From positions 17,903,945 to 17,967,944 of the forward strand of contig NC_069129.1 of assembly GCF_026914265.1 (NCBI RefSeq): a DNA stretch of 64,000 bases, given 5' to 3'. Made by a program: the position numbers and the translations under genes. Positions 44,727 to 55,900 of this stretch are shown here, piece after piece; the stretch's first letter is position 1, and each line of letters starts with the position of its first letter. The notes under the pieces were generated by a model. It was not told the DNA's origin. It was given only the letters and a program-made list of their open reading frames with translations, and ran no database searches. Source of the stretch: Mya arenaria. Lineage: Eukaryota > Mollusca > Bivalvia > Myida > Myidae.

Positions 44727-46912
44727 CTATCTAATATATGAAGGTTCAAAGTCATGGTCTACTTCAAATGTATAACTATCAGTCGTCATAGTTTGATAAG
44801 TATACATGACTACAGACGTTATATAATGATTTTCAAGTAAAGAATTGATATATTGTTCTTTTTCATTGTTTAAACACGAAATATAAGAGCTAGTCTTGCG
44901 CCTAGCAAATATGTCGACCACTCTCTCGGAACTGATCTCCCTTTCTCTGTAAATGTTCATCAAATCTAACCCAGAGAGCCGCTCTGTTGTCATGGTGTTT
45001 CTCAGATACGTTTTAACGCGCTTCATCGTCGAAAACGACCTTTCTGCTGTTGCCGTAGAAACTGGCATAGCCGGTAAAACTGACAGGCACATTCTTATGT
45101 TTGGATACAATTCCAACGGGGCTTTTTTATAGCTGTTTCAAGTGAGTTGGGGACATCTTCCGGCGTCACTGCTGTCCATCTAGTTTTCCAACGTCGAACT
45201 TCGTTGCAGAATTGATCATTGTCGCCGTTGATATCAGCCTCAAATTCGGTAAAAAATTGCTGCACCGTCTCATTTTCCAGCTCACCAACCTGGTTTGGAA
45301 TGAGGTACTGCGCCCTAAAACGCCCATGTGGAACAAGAAGACGATCCCTCAATTCTGTAATGAGATGGTCTACGAATGTATTATACATATTTCGTCTCCA
45401 GAAGTCTGATGGTGTTGCTGCTGGAGCATTAGGCCTGTATTCCTGCCTTTTAGCGTTTCGAGGAATCGAAGGCTCCACTCCAACTTGCTGCGCCAAAACC
45501 ACCGCTTAAGTAAACAAATTGTCCCAAGTACTATCATCGTTCCTATCAGTATCGAGTTGGGCTGTTAAAACCCTCGCCTCTAACGATGCTTGAACAAGAT
45601 CGCAATTTTCTTTCTGCAACATCTTGGACAGAGGAACGACGCCACTGAGAATGTACTCGACAGCTACAAGAGTGACGATAAAGTCGAAGCTTAAGATCCC
45701 GCTTCTGTATGATGAAGCCTCTGTATCTCCATGTTCAGTTGCGAGCTCATTCAGTGCTGATTCAACGGCTGTAAATGCGGCCACAAACGTGAATAGAGCG
45801 TCAGCCCTGGCAGCCCATCGCGTTGCACAGAGAGATTGAAGTTTGGTTCTTTTCTCCATCTCTTGCTTGCTAGCATGATCTCCTGCCAGCTGCTCTTTAA
45901 AGCATAGCATTCGCTTAGCAGAATAGTTAAACGCAAATGCGATGGTTTGCACAAGATCCATCATATTCCTTGCGTAGATCTCAGTTGATGCGTGGACAAT
46001 GGCAAGATTCAAACAGTGTGCCTTACAGTGTATATACATATACATGTATATCTGCAAACCAATGATTGCTGACAAAAGATCAGATCGTAATTTTTCATAT
46101 TGCCGTTCGAAAATTAATGTATTATGGATACTCACGGTGTAAGAAAAATGCATAAAACATCAATTTTTGAACTAAGATATAAAAATCTGCGATCTAATTT
46201 TTGTCAGCAATCGAATATAACTGGTTTCCATGCATTTTCGTAAAAAATGGCTTGTTACAAGACAATTGTTTTTTTTTTGTCAAAACGTTCAATCTGTGAG
46301 AGTGCAACTTTAAAACATTAAAACACAATAAAGGTAATGTACGATGTATGATATTGACCACGTAAAAAGAAGGTATTATTTCTGTAGGCCGTCGTAGAAA
46401 TATATTTGATTACGCAATTATCGTTTAAGCCGTAAACACTTCACAATTTACCTCACACACAACGCCATCTGTTCCATCGTCGCCGCATCCGTAGCCTCGT
46501 CAGCGATAAACTCGAAACAAGGGGCCTTGTTGCATGCTGACACGATATCTTCGACGAAAAGTTCTCCACATATAGAAATGAATTCGTTTTGAATTTCTGG
46601 AGACGTGTATTTAGTGGAAGAATCTCCTTTCTCTAAGTGTTCTTTCAGCAAGGGGTTGTGTTTAGCTTGGAAGCAAAGCAATGCCTCAAAGTTGCCTTCT
46701 CCTTCGGAGTGTCCACGCAAGGCTATGTTTTGTTGTCCACAGAAAACAATAGCATCGACGATGCTTACCAACACCTGTCGGTTTTTCTCAACTAGTATAT
46801 TGTGTGAGCTTGATAACGTACTCATAATGTTCTTTTTCTGCCCTTCCATGATAGCGACAAAGTTATCAGCTGCTTCTGTGGCACTGGCATGAGAGGAACT
46901 CTTCTTGTGACC
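44727..46912 (-). pseudogene. hAT transposase (ZMYM1 / TTF zinc-finger type), broken
   Basis: Read right to left. 46912-46453 gives SSSHASATEAADNFVAIMEG through IALRGHSEGEGNFEALL and CFEFIADEATDAATMEQMAL, which is the segment after the zinc finger plus the first catalytic Asp region (ADEATD). Then 46025-45509 gives AHCLNLAIVHAST and LQSLCATRWAARADALF, 45502-45130 continues, and 45116-44727 gives LPAMPVSTATAERSFSTMKR, the hAT dimerisation region. In-frame damage includes a TAA at about 45518, a one-base loss in an A run near 45130 (frame shift), and replacement of the middle of the catalytic domain (46030-46450) by MITE sequence. The N-terminal zinc-finger exon is not seen. Dead. Confidence 0.85.
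46049..46313. mobile_element. truncated MITE, 'GCTGCACTCTCACAG' family, copy 3
   Basis: Matches the copies at 13453 and 26946 from 'atatctgcaaaccaatg' to the right end AGAGTGCAACTTTAA. The first about 90 bp are missing, and the gap coincides with the missing middle of the hAT transposase. Confidence 0.82.
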
Positions 46913-48018
46913 CGCTGGATGAAAACAATATTAAAACATGTTACCTCATTTATGCAGATGAAATCATCGATATATCTTAATAGTTTAAAAAATCGAAATA
47001 GAATGTATTTCATTTTAAACAAGCTAATGCAGTATTGCCAGCAATACATAAGTCGCCTGCAGGTTTGGCAGAGTTAAAAGCCGAGTTCCTTCACGCAGAA
47101 AGGGTTTTGCGGAAATTAAATAAATCATAACCTGTAATCATGTGCAGAGGCTATTGCCAATATTTATATACCAAGTTTAATTAACCTACCTAGGGTATTT
47201 ATTAAGTAGTGCATTATCCAGTTTGTTTGCGTTACATACTTGCAAGTATGTGTGTTGCCATAGCAACCCCAATATTTTTGTGACGCTTTTGTCATGCTAG
47301 ATGCATACTTGCCATCATGCCCCTATACACAGACAAAATTTCATAAACCAAGCTCGTTTACTTTGTAATTGAAAAATCAACTTTATGGTATTTTCAGCAT
47401 TACTGTTTCCATAGCAACCAAACTATTTGTCGTACACAATAATAAACTAACGTGCATAAGCCCCAAAATGCTCAATGGTTTTAGTATAAGTGTACATAAG
47501 TTACCTATGTTCTTGGTGGTGTTGCTTCAGTCTGTGAGATGTGCCGATAACAAGACCTTGACTTTTTCTTCGGAGTTGCCAAACAAGTAGCACGGCCCGT
47601 AATATATACCATCTTTGGATACGGAATAGCGAACCAACTGTTTTCTGTCAACCACTTATGGTTTAGGTTTCGAAAGCACCCTGCTTGATATCTAAGAATA
47701 AATCATATGTAACTATAAGCAAGTGTAAAATGAATTTTCGGCAGTTTATTGAAAAAGAATTGTTAAAGGTTCATGATAAAGGATATTATTTCATTCATTT
47801 TTCATATATAGCAATAATTGCAAGGTGTTTGGATATATGTGCTCAATATATCAAAATAATATGCATTATTACTTATGTATTTGTATTGTATAGGTTAAGT
47901 AAAATATCACTGCTTTAAGAGAAATGTTTATTCTCTTTTCGTGTAGCTTAGCTAGTCATTTGGATGAATCATAGATTTACTAATTAAAAAATATGATAAA
48001 GAAACCGCTAAAATAGAG
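46913..48018. other. hAT interior without recognisable exon
   Basis: This should hold the 5' exons of the hAT transposase, but no zinc-finger coding segment is recognisable. AT-rich. Confidence 0.4.
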
Positions 48019-48091
48019 GCGTGTTCGGGATTCGAACCCGGGTCGCTCGGGCAGCGCTCCACTCTCTTAACCACTACCACACCGACTCTTA
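48019..48091 (-). tRNA. tRNA-like gene or pseudogene (minus strand)
   Basis: On the minus strand, GTCGGTGTGGTAGTGGTTAA supplies a D-arm/A-box and CCGGGTTCGAATCCCG a textbook T-arm/B-box. ACACGCC then sits where the acceptor strand should be. The 5' acceptor pairs only partly, and I cannot place an anticodon with confidence. More likely a tRNA-derived SINE head or dead tRNA than a working gene. Confidence 0.4.
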
Positions 48092-48122
48092 CTCTACTAG
48101 GCCAGTTTATTTAAAGTATATT

Positions 48123-48478
48123 CAGGGCTTTTTCTATAGTACCCACGGGTTCATTTTCAACATCCTAATAAATTATGTGATGTGAAGTTTTTTTGGTAAT
48201 TGAACTCAGAAATCATTTATTTTCATCACATTCAGAGATATGAAATATTATCTGTCATGATTTATTGCAATAGATATTTACACCCCAAGGATTGATATTT
48301 CAGCCAATGTGGGTCTTTTAAAGGGAAAATAAACTAATATTAAATCATTTCCTAATTCACAGGAAACTAGACAGCTTTTTCTTTTCACTGTAAAATTTCC
48401 CAATTTCCCCATTTTCACGACGCAAAATTTCCCAAAATGTCTAGGGTCTTTTTCCCAAAATGGGCAGAAAAAGCCCTG
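48123..48478. mobile_element. MITE, 'CAGGGCTTTTTCT' family with 5-bp duplication, copy 2
   Basis: 356 bp, inverted relative to 19258-19749. Same 13-bp ends, flanked on both sides by ATATT. It lacks about 136 bp, including the (TA)n run and the GGGTCCGATAGTCGGACCC hairpin of copy 1. Nearly identical elsewhere. Confidence 0.92.
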
Positions 48479-49200
48479 ATATTTAAGTATCTCATACATG
48501 TAGTTAAGTAGATCATGAAGGTGGAAAAGTATTTTGACCCGATAGAAATGTATTTGGCAAGGTTTCCTAAAAAAGATTTTGAATACTGTTGCATAGGCAA
48601 CTTGGTATACAGTACAGATATATTTTAAAGCAAAAAATCAACTTTGTATATATATCTTAAAATATTATCTACTAAAACATTGAATTTAGTTTAACGATTC
48701 AATGAATGTATATCTAGTATGTTTACCTGGATGAAATGGCATATTTGTGCGCCATATCCCACTTCGATGTCAATATCTTTAATTTAAAGTTATTGTCTGT
48801 GTTCTTTTTTTCTTCAAAAACATCTGGATACGGGGGATCGAAGGTCATGTTTACTGCAGACGAAACGACCACAAGAAAACAGCGATGTAGACGATAAGGG
48901 AAGTATCACCGGTAAACATAATAGATACTCGAGCTGGGTTACCGGTCGTAAACAATATAGACACAGCGCTAGCTCTACTGGGCAACTAAATAATTGGCGT
49001 ATTTTAACATAAGAGTTGGAACACTAGTATATTTTATCCGTTTAATACTTAAAGTAAGTAAGAGTTCATCTATGTTAGACCCCCCTACATCCATTCGAAA
49101 TATTTTTATTGTCTTTTTAGCATTTAAAAGTGTTTTTTTTACTTCCAATTCAAAAGTTTACTCGAATGAGTATTAAAACGAGTATGCCACGCTACGCGCC

Positions 49201-49909
49201 ATATATGATAATGCAAATTTCCGGTAATCACAATAGCATTTGAGACCAGTTTTAGCCCACCAACACACCCACTTCCTCACCCGACGCACATCCCTCCCTA
49301 CTTGATATACCCCTCCCCAAACAAAATAGTATAAGCCCCCGCCTCCCACACCACCCGCGCACGCAATACTGTGTACATGTCTAAAATAATGTGAAGAATT
49401 TGCCGTATAAAAACCCATAAAAAATCCGTCCACGCACAATTATTTGGACTACCCCACCTCTCGAACGCAATATTGTATGAAAATGAAAGTGTTTCCGGTT
49501 ATTCGGTTTTCCGTTTATTTAGGTACTTTCACCGCAACGTTATTAAAGTTTTGCACTAACTGTTGTCTGCTACGAAAACATGTATCCAAACTGTCACCTC
49601 AAAAAAGTAAGTTATACTGATTGATTTAGAAGTTGAAAGCAGCCTTTCTAAGGCTATAGATTTCTATTAAAACATGCTTACAAATTGTTTTTAGTAATTT
49701 TGTTTCGAGCTTTGTTTATCAATTGAAACAACTTATTTTCTTTAAGATGGGTGATTTCGGATATATTGTTTTCGGATATTGATACCGTTGCTCTCTAATA
49801 TAGTTTCATTAATATTAACATAATTCACTATAATCATGAGCGTTTTGAACCAACTGAATTGATAAATTACCTCAGCTTATTTAAATATCACATTTTTAGG
49901 TTGTTTACA
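49201..49909. promoter_or_regulatory. 5' flank and probable 5' UTR of MTERF3
   Basis: TTTTTAG at 49893-49899 just before the start codon is a plausible splice acceptor, so a 5' UTR exon probably lies upstream, perhaps ending at AAAAAAG|TAAGTT near 49607. No TATA box or other element can be fixed. Confidence 0.4.
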
Positions 49910-52900
49910 ATGTTGAGTCGAACGGTGTATGCAAATGCTATTAAAAGAGTTATGAAGACTGGAGGTTTGTGCACATTCACCACTATGAGGCATGTATGTA
50001 GATATGTACCTCAGGTTCTTAACAATATGAACACAGTAAAACGTCTTCATTGCTCAGCTACATACTGTGTCCATACCTCTACCATTCTGAAGGAAAAGGC
50101 CTCTGAACTAAAACCATCGGATCTAGAGCAAGAGAAACAGAATGAAAAAAATGGTCAATTTGATGACATTCTGGACAAAGCAGTGCAAGAGGCACCAAAA
50201 AACTTAGTATTGGATTGGGATTTATATGACCATGACAACAAAGCTATGGTGTCAAATCATGGGGAGGTAACTCCAGCAAAAGTCAGAAGTGAGATTGAGA
50301 GATGGACAGCTCACCAACATAAAACCATGCTGCAGAAAGTTGTCGATGGTAACTACTTGGATAAGTATGGGTCAATAGAGGAGGCTCATCGTTCACCAGA
50401 GTATGTACTCCAGAAAAATGAGGAACTGGAAGAGACTGAGAAAGCAAAATCATTAACAAATCAAAGAAAAATGAGACTTCTAGCATTAAGACAGGCTATT
50501 ATAATGGCTGATAAGGAAGTGATAGGTAGCTCGCAAAATCAACAAATTGTTCCTACTTCAGAGAGTGAAGGCCAAGAATGCCTGGAATTAGAAACCACAG
50601 ATAAGGGTTTGAAATTGTCAGAAATGCCAATCAAAGTTGCAGTACCAGTGTTACCAAATTTCTTGGCCATATATGCTGAGAACAAACTTTTACAACAATT
50701 GGTGGAGCTAGGAGTTGACCTGTCAGCTGTTCAGAAGGCTGGGCTTGCAAACCATGTGTTGAACCTAGACTGGAGGAAACAGATAAAGCCCCTGGTAATA
50801 AACCTACTGAACCGGGGTCTGAGCATTGAGCAAGTTGGGCCAGTCATCACCCAGTGTCCTCATCTTCTTACTGAGAATCTGCAAAATATCAATGTAAGTT
50901 TTACAAATTACTACATGTACTTGTGACACTGTCAGTGAAGATGATGAGAGTCAGATAGCTATATATGGATGTTAGGTTGTCAATGTAATTGCTTTACATA
51001 AAAACTAATTTACAAGTTAACATGTACATGATAGTACAGACAGCATTGGCATATATTTATATAAATATGCATAATTTGTTATTAAATGACCTATAGTACA
51101 TAAAACAATGAACAATACAAAATGTATATAGATTTTGAGACTAAATTCAATAATTTTTTTAATTTGTACTTGATAAATCAAAAGTATTAGGTATTTAGTT
51201 TTCATATTTTTAAATACTAGATGATTGCGAATCTACCACGGTACATGTATGTATTTTCAGGTGAGGTTGGACTACTTTTTGTCCAAACGCTTCCCTAGGA
51301 AAGTGTTGACTGCCATGATGCTCAAGGACTCGACCTTCCTTGCCATGCCAGTGGAGAAAATTGATTCCATTCTCGGCTTTTACCAGAAATTGCTGAACCT
51401 AACTGGTATTGCTAATGATAATACTGGCAACATATTGATTTAAAATTTCCAATCCTTAATAAGTATTCTTACATATGTTTAATTACTGTATATAGAGCTG
51501 TAAGAGATTTCATTATATAAAATGGATGTATTGTTTCCATAAGTTGTTCGTTTTAAAATAATTGTACTTCAGCTGCATGTATTGACCAAGTACATGTATG
51601 CAATGTGGTTGTCAAATCATGTTAATTAAAGATAATTAAGACTCCATTGCTGTAACTTTCCTTAAAGCATACTCACTTAACCTTAATTTAATATCATACA
51701 TGCCATATTCCTGAGAGTCTTCCCAGGGGATTGTGGTTTGAATTCCAGGGGTTTTTGATATTACACCAGGGGATTTTCACACATCGAAATTTAGCGCAAT
51801 ATCTACATTTATGATATAAGAATAAATGCAGAACACACACTCTAATTACCGGTACAATAATTTTTGGACTTAAAGTCATCATGGTACTTCATGGAATTTC
51901 ACACTCATAATATTATGGATGCTTTATACTGTCAACCTTGAGCTAGTTTTTTTAGCTCACCTGTCACATAGTGTCACAATTTGTCCGGCGTCCGTCCGTC
52001 GTCCGTCCGTCCGTCCGTAAACTTTTACTTTAAACAACATCTCCTCATAAACCGCTTAGCCAATTTCATCCAAACTTCACAGGAATGTTCCTTGGGTGGT
52101 CCCCTTTGAAAATTGTTCAAAGAATTGAATTCCATGCAGAACTCTGGTTGCCATGGCAACGGTAAGGAAAAAAATGGCCCCGCCCCGGGGGTCACTTGTT
52201 TTACATAGACTTATATAGGGAAAAATTTAAAAATCTTCTTCTCAAAAAACACAAGGCCTAGAACCTTGAAAATTGGTATGTGTCATCATGTAGTGGTCCT
52301 CTACAAAAAAAATTCAAATTATTCTCCTGGGGTCAAAAATGGCCCCGCCTCAGGGGTCACTAGTTTTATTACATAGTGTTATATAGTAAATCTTTAAAAA
52401 TCTTCTTCTCCGAAACTGTAAGGCCCAGGGCTTAGATATTTGGTATACAGCATCATCTAGTGGACCTCTACCAGATTTGTTCAAATTATTGCCACAGGGT
52501 CAAAATTGACCCCGCCTAGGGGGTCCTTGTTTTTACGTAGTGTTATATAGTAAATCTTTAAAAATATTCTTCTCCAGAACCGTAAGGCCAGGACCTTAGA
52601 TATTTGGTATACAGCATCATCTTGTGGACCTCTATCAAAGTTGTTCAAATTATTGCCACAGGGTCAAAATTGGCCCCGCCCTGAAAGTTATTTGTTTTTA
52701 TATAGTCTTATATAATAAAACTTTAAAAATCCTCTTCTCCAAAATATAAGACCTAGAGCTTTCATATTTGGTATATAGTGTTACCTAGTGGACCTACACC
52801 AGAGGTATTCAAATTATTGTCCCGGGGTCAAATTGGCCTCGCTCAGGGGTCATTTGTTTTTACATTGTCTTGTCACTTAAACATCTTTTCCTCTGAAAGT

Positions 52901-55900
52901 AAAGGTCAGAATGACTCCATACTTGATATGTAGCATCCTTACATGGTCCTCTCACAACTTTGTTCAAATGGTTTTGTTTGGCCCCTTTTAGGGGTCACCA
53001 GAGCAAAAAATAGAAAAACCTTTAAACAACTTGATCTTATTAACTGCTTGATGGATCTTCAAGTCTGAAGCATCCTAGCATGGGCCTTTGTCAGGTCTTT
53101 TCAAATAATTTTGTTTGACCCCTTTTAAGGGCCACCAGAGCTAAAATTAGTAAAAAAAAACATTTTCTTCGCATGAACCCCTTGATAGATCTTCAGCAAA
53201 TTTGGTTTGAAGTGTCCTTGCATGGACCTCTCACATAATTTTGTTTGGCCCGGTTGCCATGGCAACCTAAAGGAAAATGTCAACAATTGGTTATAATCAT
53301 CTTCTTCTCCTAAACCGCTTTGACAATTTTGATGAAACTTCATAGGAATGATCCTTGGTTGGTGCTTTTTCAAAATTTTACAAAGAAATTAATTCCATGT
53401 AGAACTCTGGTTGACATGGCAACCTAAAGGAAAAGTGTCAACAATTGGTTACAATCATCTTCTTCTCCTAAACCCCTTGGACAATTTTGATGAAACTTCA
53501 TAGGAATGATCCATGGTTGGTGCTTTTTCAAAATTGTTCAAAAAAATTAATTCCATGCAGAACTCTGGTTGCCATGGCAACCTGAAGGAAATGGACAGAT
53601 TTTAAAATGACTTGCCATATGTTTTCGACATACCAAGACAACGTGTCGTGTGCAAGACCCATGTCCCTACCTCTAAGGTGAAAGATACACTAAGTGTTTA
53701 TTCAAAATGGAATGCTGAATATGAGGACATAAAGAGTGTTGGCTGTCATTTAGTATGATTGTTTTTTTTTCTATGCTCAGAGGCAATTTAATATAACTTG
53801 CAATATGTATTTGACACATAAAGGCAAGATCAACTTTTTATGTACTTGTTCATAGATCAATGTCACATTGGGGGGCATTTGTCACATACTTTGACAGCTC
53901 TTGTTCAATATTCTTTGAGAAACAAGCTATGTTAAACTCTTTTACTCAGGTGAGCGATTTAGGGCCATCATGGCCCTCTTGTTTTTTATTCCAGGGATGT
54001 TGGGTCAGATCCCCCACCCCCGCCGGGGGATATGGCATTTACTATGTTATATTAAGTCTTGTTTAGGCATAATACAATAAGTGTTGTTGGTGGTTACCTA
54101 ACTGACCTTATTTTTAAGTCCTAACCTTAATCATTATCTATTTATTTATTTAGATATAATACACGAAGCACAATTATTTGTACTAGGTGGTACAGTTTAC
54201 TTGCATTGTACTACTTTCTTGGCAACATTAATGTCATAATATTTTTCCTATTTTCTAATTTGGACTTTTACATTTTAAGGGCAGGAAATTCGAGAAGTTG
54301 GAGAAAACTGGGCACTCATGTTTCCAGCAACTACGTTTTACGTGCAGGTTAGCAGAATATATCGTTGGTTGGTGTAAATTTGAAATAGAATCATTAAGTA
54401 TAAAATTTGATGTCATTATAAGGCCACATTCCCTAAGCATTTTAAGTCCGGATTTTATCTGGTCCTCAAAACAGGATTTGGCTTTAGAGGAGGTGCAGCT
54501 AAGGGGCACAGCTTTAAACATGCGCCCCAAACAAGGAAATATATATGGTTTAAATGTTATTCTCAACTCTACACGGCAGGTTGGTAGAGGAAATGCAAAA
54601 AAGGGGCGCAGCTATGAACAACCGATTTCACAGAAACATTGTCCTTTATTTTGAAAATGTTCATTGCAAGTTCTACTCACATGTAGTATTTAAAGGGACT
54701 AGACACCAGATGATAAAATTGCCAGAAAAAAGAAAATTGTCAAAAACTTACATTAAATTAATATCGTTCTGTATGACGCATTGAGTCTTTCTTACTGATG
54801 TATCGATATCTTTTGCAGTTTTTGCACATTTTTTCAATTCGTTACTTTCTTGGGTTGGCGACCACATTAAATCCAGTAAGTTTAAAAATAGTGTCTACAT
54901 ATTTATCTGTACTCATCACATGACTTTACCACATGCTATATTTACACACTGCCTGGCTTCCTGGAAGAACAAACATTGTGAAAAACTGCTGCGAAACAAC
55001 ATAGACACACCAATATAGGGTGATGAAATTAAGTGTTGGAAACTTTTGAAAGAGGTTAACTCTGCTGAAAATGACAGCTAAAATGCTTATTGACAGTTTA
55101 GTGCGTAAAACAATCACAACATGACTTTCAAGCTGTCAGAAAAACCATTCTTTGCTATTTTAAACTAGGAAACCATTATACGCTATCTTTAAACTGATCA
55201 ATTCAGCTGCGACAGCGACATCATTGTTGCACTTCTTTTTTAATCATGTAAATTGATTAATAATCAGCCTCATACAAGCTCGCTTTAACGAGTCTAGTCT
55301 GTTTTGAGGAAATACTGTATTTGCTGATTTTGGGACCATCTGGTGTCAAGTCCCTTTAAGATAGCATTTAAATAGTTAGCCCAACATGTCAATCAGCGGT
55401 TTGCATTCATTTTTGTAAATCGCATATTGCTGAGACAGTCATGCTTTTGATGCTTGTGAGACGTATTTAAAAAAAACAACTCTTAAACATGTCAATCAAA
55501 TCTCTGACCAATAACAAACCAGATCAAATCAGTTACAAAGTGGAAGTCAGGAATCATTCATGATGTAAAGTATATGTAAGTGTAAATAATTAATACCGGT
55601 AAGCGAGATCAACTTGTTTTGAAAAGTAACTTGAACTATTCAATAAATTATATCAATTGCATGATTGAGATTAAATTTATTAATTCAATATTGTTGTATA
55701 ATTATTTTAGAAAGCTGTGATCAGTCTGCGAAATGAGCTGGAGTTCTCTGAAGAAGAGGTGAAGCTGATGTTCATAAAACACCCAGAACTGCTACTGGCA
55801 CGTGAGTACACTTCACAACAGAGTCGTGGAAATTTAGTTTGGTTTAATTAGTGTATTATTCTCATTATGAAGAGTTCTCATATTTATCTTTATCATATTC

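Larger units (their letters stand above)
44506..49200 (-). mobile_element. decayed hAT transposon, about 4.7 kb
   Basis: The left end CAGGGGCGTAGCGTGG (44506) and the right end CCACGCTACGCGCC (to about 49200) are inverted. A second matched block lies inside them (GAGTTTACTCGAA at the left, GTTTACTCGAATGAG at the right). The transposase remnant at 44727-46912 lies between, on the minus strand. No 8-bp target duplication is visible, which fits an old insertion. Later guests are a truncated MITE (46049-46313), a tRNA-like sequence (48019-48091) and a 5-bp-duplication MITE (48123-48478). Confidence 0.65.

Noticed and set aside
48019-48091. Functional tRNA gene
   Set aside because: The B box is perfect, but the acceptor stem pairs poorly and no anticodon loop can be placed. 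It lies inside a dead transposon.
54298-54654. 118-residue plus-strand frame in MTERF3 intron 3
   Set aside because: Overlaps true exon 3 (54280-54347) in another frame and runs on into intron. No domain recognised.
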